Shown: piece by piece, positions 8,262 through 12,824 of the stretch | Layout: each line of letters begins with the position of its first letter | Position numbering within the stretch: the first letter of the stretch is position 1 | Origin: Hydrogenimonas sp. | GTDB taxonomy: Bacteria; Campylobacterota; Campylobacteria; Campylobacterales; Hydrogenimonadaceae | NCBI RefSeq assembly: GCF_029933015.1 | Contig: NZ_JAOZOZ010000043.1 | Span: 1 to 12,824, forward strand | Length of the DNA stretch: 12,824 nt | Direction: 5' to 3' | Notes under the pieces: model-generated | Told to the model about the DNA's origin: nothing | Databases searched by the model: none | Seen by the model: the letters and a program-made list of their open reading frames with translations, nothing else | Position numbers and translations under genes: made by a program

Positions 8262-10289
8262 TCAGACAAACCAGTGCTCCGAATAGTCTTCGTTCAGATC
8301 GACGACCAGTTCCGCCACGCCGGGCAGCACCTGCACCACTTCACCGTCGATCAGCACTTCCAGACGCATTCTGACACTCTCCATATCGTGGAAATGGAGC
8401 CGTTTTCTTATGCCGATCTCGACGATTCTGTCGATCGCCATGGAGATCAACCCGTCTTTGGGCTTCCTCCGCAGATCGATGTCGATCGTGTTTTCGAGCC
8501 CCTTTACGTAGATTCGGACCTCTCCGCTCTCCTTGAGCTTCTCCATCTCTCCGTCGAGACGGATGTAGAGGGTGTCGATATCCTCTCCCCAGTAGATCTT
8601 CTCGATCGGGCCGCGCACCTTGTCCATCGTGGAGAAGAGCTTCGTCTCGTCGATCATGCCGCTTCCGAGCCACTCGAAAAAGGAGGTGACCCGACCGTCG
8701 ATCGTCGGATGGATCGGAAATTTCGGCTCGTTGATCAGGGCGTGGAGGTTTTTCTTGTCCCCCGTGATCGGCTTGAAGAGGACCGCGGGCGCGGCTACCT
8801 CCATCAGGCGGTAGATCTCGATCAGATGCGACCTGAAGAGCTGATCGAACTCCTCCGCGTAGTCGGTATAGTGATCCTCTCCATACCACCAGAACCAGTC
8901 GGAACACTCGGCGGCGAGAAAGTGGTCGGTGATCTTCCCGTCGGTTTCGGGAGAGAGTCTCTGCCGGTGGTGGAGATAGTCGCTCTTGGTCTGGTAGATC
9001 AGCTCCCACGCCGCGTTCTTTTCCGGATGGCCCACCCACGTGTCGAAAGTGCCGTAGATCCAGGAGCCCGGATGGAGTCTGGGGAGGCTCTTTTCCGGCG
9101 CTTCGCTCAGTTCGTCCATCGTGACGGTACGGCACCAGGGTATCTGGTCCAGTTTCCTGTAGAGGGCGTCGAAAAAATCGAAGGCGTTGTTGTGATAGAA
9201 CTCCCAGGCGTTCTCTCCGTCGAGAATGACCGAAACCGAAGCGTTTTCGATCTCCGTGTCGATTTTGTGAAGGTGGGCGATGAAGTCGTCGGCGGCTCTG
9301 TCTCCTTCCCAGAAGCGGTAGGTGAATCCGATCAGATCGCTCAGGCCATGGTCTCTGAAAGCAATGAAAAGATCCTCGAAGGTGTAACGTCGGTAGAGCT
9401 CTTCCCTTCGGTCGCTGCCCAGCGATTTGAAGAGGATCGCCTCGTCCGTCGCGATCCATCTAAGACCGTGGGCTTTGTAGATCTCCACACTCTTCTCGTC
9501 CACCGCCCCTTCGGCCGGCCAGAAACCGGTCGGTTTCCGTCCGAATATCTTTTCGTAAAGCTCCACGGAACGTCTCACCTGCTCTTTCGCGTCCTCGATC
9601 AGAGGAAAGTGGTTGGGGGGAATTTTCGTTTCGGGATTGGAGCGCTGCGCGTTGTTCATGTCGATCAGAATGGGCAGGATCGGATGGTTGAAGGGTGTCG
9701 TGGCCAGAGAGATCTGTCCCTTTTCGAGCAGCTCGCGGTAAAAAGGAAGAATCGTACCCACAAACCCCATCAGCGCATCGAGAAGCTCACGTTTGTCTCC
9801 GCCGGTAAAGCCCTGCCCCTTTTTGATGAGCCTATCGACCGTCGGATCGTTCTGTCTCAGGTAGTTGCCGCACCACGCCAGCATGAAGAGCACTTCGAGC
9901 TCTATGAACTCGATGTCATTGAGATCGTCGCGTTTATAGAGCTCGACATAGCGATGGAACGGTTTGACCATCGTATCGAACTGTGTGGAATTGCAGATTT
10001 TCGTCACATAGGCGCGTTCGTCGCTGCTGAGATCACGTGGCTCTTTGCCCCAGAGAGTCAGAAAGAGGTCGCACGACGCGCCCCGTTCGATATAGAGCAT
10101 AAGCTGTTCGATCAGCGGCGGCGTGATGTTGAAGGTCGCCTTCAGGGCGGGATACCGTGACAGAAGCCACGGCATCTCGTAATAGTCTTTGATGGCGTGA
10201 AGAAAGACCCACGGCATACCCATCACACCCTCCGCATTGCGGTAGTCGGGCTGATGCATATGCCAGAAGAAGTTGAGAGAGAGCGCCAT
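8262..10289 (-). CDS. GH57 glycoside hydrolase (alpha-amylase/glucanotransferase type)
   Basis: GH57 enzymes are retaining alpha-glucan hydrolases or transferases: amylases, 4-alpha-glucanotransferases, amylopullulanases and branching enzymes. The protein has 675 residues and no signal peptide, so it acts in the cytoplasm. Conserved landmarks are HMHQPDY near the N-terminus (10-16), NHPILPIL (201-208), GFWPAEGAV with the likely nucleophile E260, and VILDGENAWEFY with the likely acid/base D357. A helical region follows (ECSDWFWWYGEDH, 461-473), and a beta-rich tail from about 550 to the end resembles an accessory domain that I cannot name. The start is certain because the HQP motif sits at residue 12. 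The ATG falls directly after the upstream TAG with no spacer and no clear ribosome binding site, so it probably relies on translational coupling. It likely trims or remodels stored glucan, the job usually given to GlgP/GlgX, neither of which is seen here. Exact activity is uncertain. Confidence 0.92.
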   Translation of the reverse strand: MALSLNFFWHMHQPDYRNAEGVMGMPWVFLHAIKDYYEMPWLLSRYPALKATFNITPPLIEQLMLYIERGASCDLFLTLWGKEPRDLSSDERAYVTKICNSTQFDTMVKPFHRYVELYKRDDLNDIEFIELEVLFMLAWCGNYLRQNDPTVDRLIKKGQGFTGGDKRELLDALMGFVGTILPFYRELLEKGQISLATTPFNHPILPILIDMNNAQRSNPETKIPPNHFPLIEDAKEQVRRSVELYEKIFGRKPTGFWPAEGAVDEKSVEIYKAHGLRWIATDEAILFKSLGSDRREELYRRYTFEDLFIAFRDHGLSDLIGFTYRFWEGDRAADDFIAHLHKIDTEIENASVSVILDGENAWEFYHNNAFDFFDALYRKLDQIPWCRTVTMDELSEAPEKSLPRLHPGSWIYGTFDTWVGHPEKNAAWELIYQTKSDYLHHRQRLSPETDGKITDHFLAAECSDWFWWYGEDHYTDYAEEFDQLFRSHLIEIYRLMEVAAPAVLFKPITGDKKNLHALINEPKFPIHPTIDGRVTSFFEWLGSGMIDETKLFSTMDKVRGPIEKIYWGEDIDTLYIRLDGEMEKLKESGEVRIYVKGLENTIDIDLRRKPKDGLISMAIDRIVEIGIRKRLHFHDMESVRMRLEVLIDGEVVQVLPGVAELVVDLNEDYSEHWFV

Positions 10290-12809
10290 CTACTCGTTCA
10301 TCCACGCTTTGATCAGACCGGCATACTTCTCGTAGATTCTGTTGCCGCTCTCATCGTCTTTCGCCTGGATATAGATGTTGAGATAGTCGCCGTAGGTATC
10401 GGGAATCATCAGAATCCAGTCGGTATCACTCTCCCAGATCTTCACCCCGTCGACGGTCGAACTGCGCTGATCCTTCGCCACTTCGAGGAATTTGCGCATC
10501 ATCTTGCCCTTCAGCTCCTGCGGACACTCCAGACGTCTGGTGACGTAATAGAAGGATCTCGCCTTCTCCCCGATTTCGGAGAGTTTGACATCGTGGCGGA
10601 TGATCATCTGCAGAATTCTGAGTGTCGCATACATCGCATCGCGGTGCAGCATGAACTCGGTAAAGGCGAAGTTGCCGTCGATCGTGGCGATCAGGTCGTA
10701 TTCCCGAAGCTTGTCCGCTTTGAAGCTGTTGTAGATGCCCCGTTCGATGATCAGATTGTCGTAGGAGATGATGTCCGGCGCCCATGCGGGAAGGAAGACC
10801 TTCATCTTTCTCTTTTCCGCCTCCGCTTCGAGGTTGAGGAGCCAGAGGACGACGGAGAGACCTTTGATCTTGTCGAAGAACTCCCCTTTTTCACTGATGA
10901 TCGCCATCCGCTGTCCGCCGGAGAATATCATGAAACCGGCGTCGAGCCCCAGCGACGTGACGATGGCACCCAGATCTCTTTGAGACTTCTCGCGCATCAC
11001 GTCGATGCTGGTGACACTGCGTGTCTCGGCATGGGCGTTGAGCGTGATGTTGTCGATGCCCAGATCGCTTAGAATCTTGGGGAATACATCGGAGGTGACC
11101 CCGTGCATCAGATCGACGGCGATTCTGACATTTTTTGAGCGGAGTATCTTCTGGTTGATCGTCAATTCCACAGCAGTGCGGTAGTCATGGCACTCTTCCC
11201 AGTGCAGACTCTCGTGGATCTGGCCGATCTTGTTGAATTCGACGCGTCGGAACTTTTCGTTGAAGAAAGCTTTTTCGATCGACTTGGCCGTGTTGGTATC
11301 GATACGCAGCGCATCCTCGTTGAAGAAGTTGATATCGGTCGAGGTCGGATCGTAGAGGTTTCGCCGCACATAGGCGCCCCCTACGACATTGTCTCCTCGG
11401 GCGATCGAGTAGCGGACGACCGCCGGCGGAACGCTTTTGAGATCGACGACGTTGATACCCGCGGAGAGAAGCCCTCCCAGAAAGGCACGTTTGATCATCC
11501 GCGAGCTCTTGTCGTGGTCGCGTCCCACCATCACCGTCGCACCCTGCGGAAGCTGGGCTGCGAAGGCTTCCGCCAGTTTCGTCGCCATCTCACAACTGAG
11601 CTCGACGTTGGACTTGCCCGTCACGCTGCCGTACTGGAAGATGGAGTTTTTGTATTTGCTTCCCCAGACGACGTTTCGGTTGACGATGGCCGCCGGTTCG
11701 ATCTCTTTGTTGGGCCAGATCGTCACATCCTGCTCGAACTGGGCCAGCTTGCCGATCTTGCAACCCTCCGCAAGGATGAGGCCGGCTTTTGCCGTGACAT
11801 TGTCGTCGATTTTGTTGTTGTTACAGATGACACCGTTGTCGAGGATGAACTTTTTGCCGATCTCGATGTCGTGCCACAGCACGGAGTTGCGGATCTGGCA
11901 CTCTTCACCCATCGTCACATTGTCGCCGACGACGACATTGTTGAGCTTCGATCCTCTGCCGATCTTCACGTTGCCGCCGATAACGACATTTCCGATGATC
12001 TCCACCGACGGATCGATCTCGCTCTCGCCCGTCAGCCAGAGCGTCCCATCGGGATAGTCCACTTTTTTGCCGGGAATTGTGAAATTGAGACGTTCGTTGA
12101 GAATGTCGTCGTGCACTTCTCTGTAGCTGTCGGGGTTTCCGACGTCGCGCCAGTATCCGACGGCGTTGAAGCCCATCAGATCGATCCCCTCTTTCATCAG
12201 AAGGGGGAAAAGATCTTTCGCGAAGTCGAAATTCTCACCCACCGGAATATACTCGAGAATCTCGGGCTCGATGATGTAGATACCGGTATTGATCGTGTCG
12301 CTGAAGACTTCGCCCCAGCTCGGTTTTTCGAGGAACTTCTCGATTTTGCCCTCTTCGTTGGCGATGACGACACCGAACTGCAGGGGGTTTTCCACTGAAG
12401 TGAGGGTGATGGTGAGCTTCGACTTCTTCTTTTCGTGATACTCGAAAATCTCCTTGAAATCAAAGTCGGTCACGAGGTCGCCGCTGACGATCATGAAGGT
12501 CGTATCGAGATACTCCCGTCCGAAACCGACCGCTCCGGCAGTCCCGTAATCGTCATCCGGCAAGACGTAGTGAATCTTCACCCCCCATTTGCTTCCGTCT
12601 CCGAAATGGTTCTTGATCACTTCCGGCTTGTAATAGAGCAGGATGACGACTTCGTCGATCCCCGTTTCGATCAGCTTGTTGAGGGTATGCTCCATCATCG
12701 GAAGGTTGACGACAGGCAACATGGGTTTTGGAATGGAATGGGTCAGTGGCTGGATCCGGGTCCCGAATCCGCCGGCCATCATGACCGCTTTGAGTCTCTT
12801 TGACATCAT
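10290..12809 (-). CDS. Sugar nucleotidyltransferase fused to beta-helix repeats and a mutase-like domain
   Basis: The 839-residue protein has three parts. Residues 1-240 form a nucleotidyltransferase that would join a sugar-1-phosphate to an NTP: MAGGFGTRIQPLT (11-23), KPM (28-30), SGDLVTD with metal-binding D111, EKPSWGE (161-167) and GYWRDVGNP (218-226). Residues about 255-385 are hexapeptide repeats of a left-handed beta helix (for example VVIGGNVKIGRGSKL). Residues about 396-839 match the phosphoglucomutase/phosphomannomutase fold (VGRDHDKSSRMIKRAFLGGLLSAGINVVDL), but the catalytic loops are replaced. Related fusions are annotated as mannose-1-phosphate guanylyltransferases. In this glycogen cluster it may supply the glucose nucleotide, since no GlgC is visible; the nucleotide cannot be read from sequence. 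An AAAGGA site (12814-12819) is 4 bases before the ATG at 12809 and 7 before the ATG at 12806; either could be used. Only 15 bases lie upstream, so the promoter is not visible. Confidence 0.9.
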   Translation of the reverse strand: MMSKRLKAVMMAGGFGTRIQPLTHSIPKPMLPVVNLPMMEHTLNKLIETGIDEVVILLYYKPEVIKNHFGDGSKWGVKIHYVLPDDDYGTAGAVGFGREYLDTTFMIVSGDLVTDFDFKEIFEYHEKKKSKLTITLTSVENPLQFGVVIANEEGKIEKFLEKPSWGEVFSDTINTGIYIIEPEILEYIPVGENFDFAKDLFPLLMKEGIDLMGFNAVGYWRDVGNPDSYREVHDDILNERLNFTIPGKKVDYPDGTLWLTGESEIDPSVEIIGNVVIGGNVKIGRGSKLNNVVVGDNVTMGEECQIRNSVLWHDIEIGKKFILDNGVICNNNKIDDNVTAKAGLILAEGCKIGKLAQFEQDVTIWPNKEIEPAAIVNRNVVWGSKYKNSIFQYGSVTGKSNVELSCEMATKLAEAFAAQLPQGATVMVGRDHDKSSRMIKRAFLGGLLSAGINVVDLKSVPPAVVRYSIARGDNVVGGAYVRRNLYDPTSTDINFFNEDALRIDTNTAKSIEKAFFNEKFRRVEFNKIGQIHESLHWEECHDYRTAVELTINQKILRSKNVRIAVDLMHGVTSDVFPKILSDLGIDNITLNAHAETRSVTSIDVMREKSQRDLGAIVTSLGLDAGFMIFSGGQRMAIISEKGEFFDKIKGLSVVLWLLNLEAEAEKRKMKVFLPAWAPDIISYDNLIIERGIYNSFKADKLREYDLIATIDGNFAFTEFMLHRDAMYATLRILQMIIRHDVKLSEIGEKARSFYYVTRRLECPQELKGKMMRKFLEVAKDQRSSTVDGVKIWESDTDWILMIPDTYGDYLNIYIQAKDDESGNRIYEKYAGLIKAWMNE

Positions 12810-12813
12810 AAAA

Positions 12814-12819
12814 TCCTTT
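12814..12819 (-). promoter_or_regulatory. Ribosome binding site of the nucleotidyltransferase fusion
   Basis: AAAGGA on the minus strand stands 4 bases before the ATG at 12809 and 7 before a second in-frame ATG at 12806. The 7-base spacing is more usual, so the protein may begin one residue later than annotated. Confidence 0.7.
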
Positions 12820-12824
12820 GATTA

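Overview
The window is one uninterrupted gene cluster for storage polyglucan (glycogen) metabolism. All eight genes lie on the minus strand, so transcription runs from the right edge to the left edge. There are no RNA genes, mobile elements or CRISPR arrays, and no gene-free stretch reaches 300 bases; the longest gap is 92 bases. The DNA is moderately GC-rich with strong G/C preference at third codon positions. That bias also leaves long open frames on the opposite strand, which I treat as shadows. The organism is a bacterium. The gene set and protein style would suit a proteobacterium or a free-living Campylobacterota-type chemolithotroph, but this assignment is a low-confidence inference.

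In transcription order the genes are: (1) an 839-residue fusion of a sugar-nucleotidyltransferase, left-handed beta-helix repeats and a phosphohexomutase-like domain (12809-10290); (2) a GH57 glycoside hydrolase (10289-8262), starting on the base after the previous stop; (3) a GalT-like nucleotidyltransferase (8226-7195); (4) a GT5 glycogen/starch synthase, GlgA2 (7198-5789); (5) a ROK-family sugar kinase, probably glucokinase (5792-4953); then a 92-base gap holding a long imperfect inverted repeat; (6) a second GT5 glycogen synthase, GlgA1 (4860-3373); (7) branching enzyme GlgB (3323-1404); (8) glucose-6-phosphate isomerase Pgi (1391 to the left edge, C-terminus cut off). Genes 3/4 and 4/5 overlap by ATGA, and gene 8 has its ribosome binding site over the stop of gene 7. 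This looks like one operon, or two sub-operons divided at the 92-base gap.

As a pathway, Pgi links fructose-6-P and glucose-6-P, the two GT5 enzymes elongate alpha-1,4-glucan and GlgB branches it. The GH57 enzyme probably trims or remodels glucan, and the ROK kinase returns free glucose to glucose-6-P. No classical GlgC, GlgP, GlgX or stand-alone phosphoglucomutase is in the window. The fused nucleotidyltransferase and the GalT-like protein are the natural candidates for making or recycling the nucleotide sugar.

The most interesting points are the mutase-like domain, which appears to have lost all four catalytic loops of its superfamily; the two non-identical glycogen synthases in one operon; a GalT homologue with no Leloir partners and altered histidine motifs; and the repeat-rich gap in front of glgA1. 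I see no wholly new system. The unusual content is in how known families are combined and modified.
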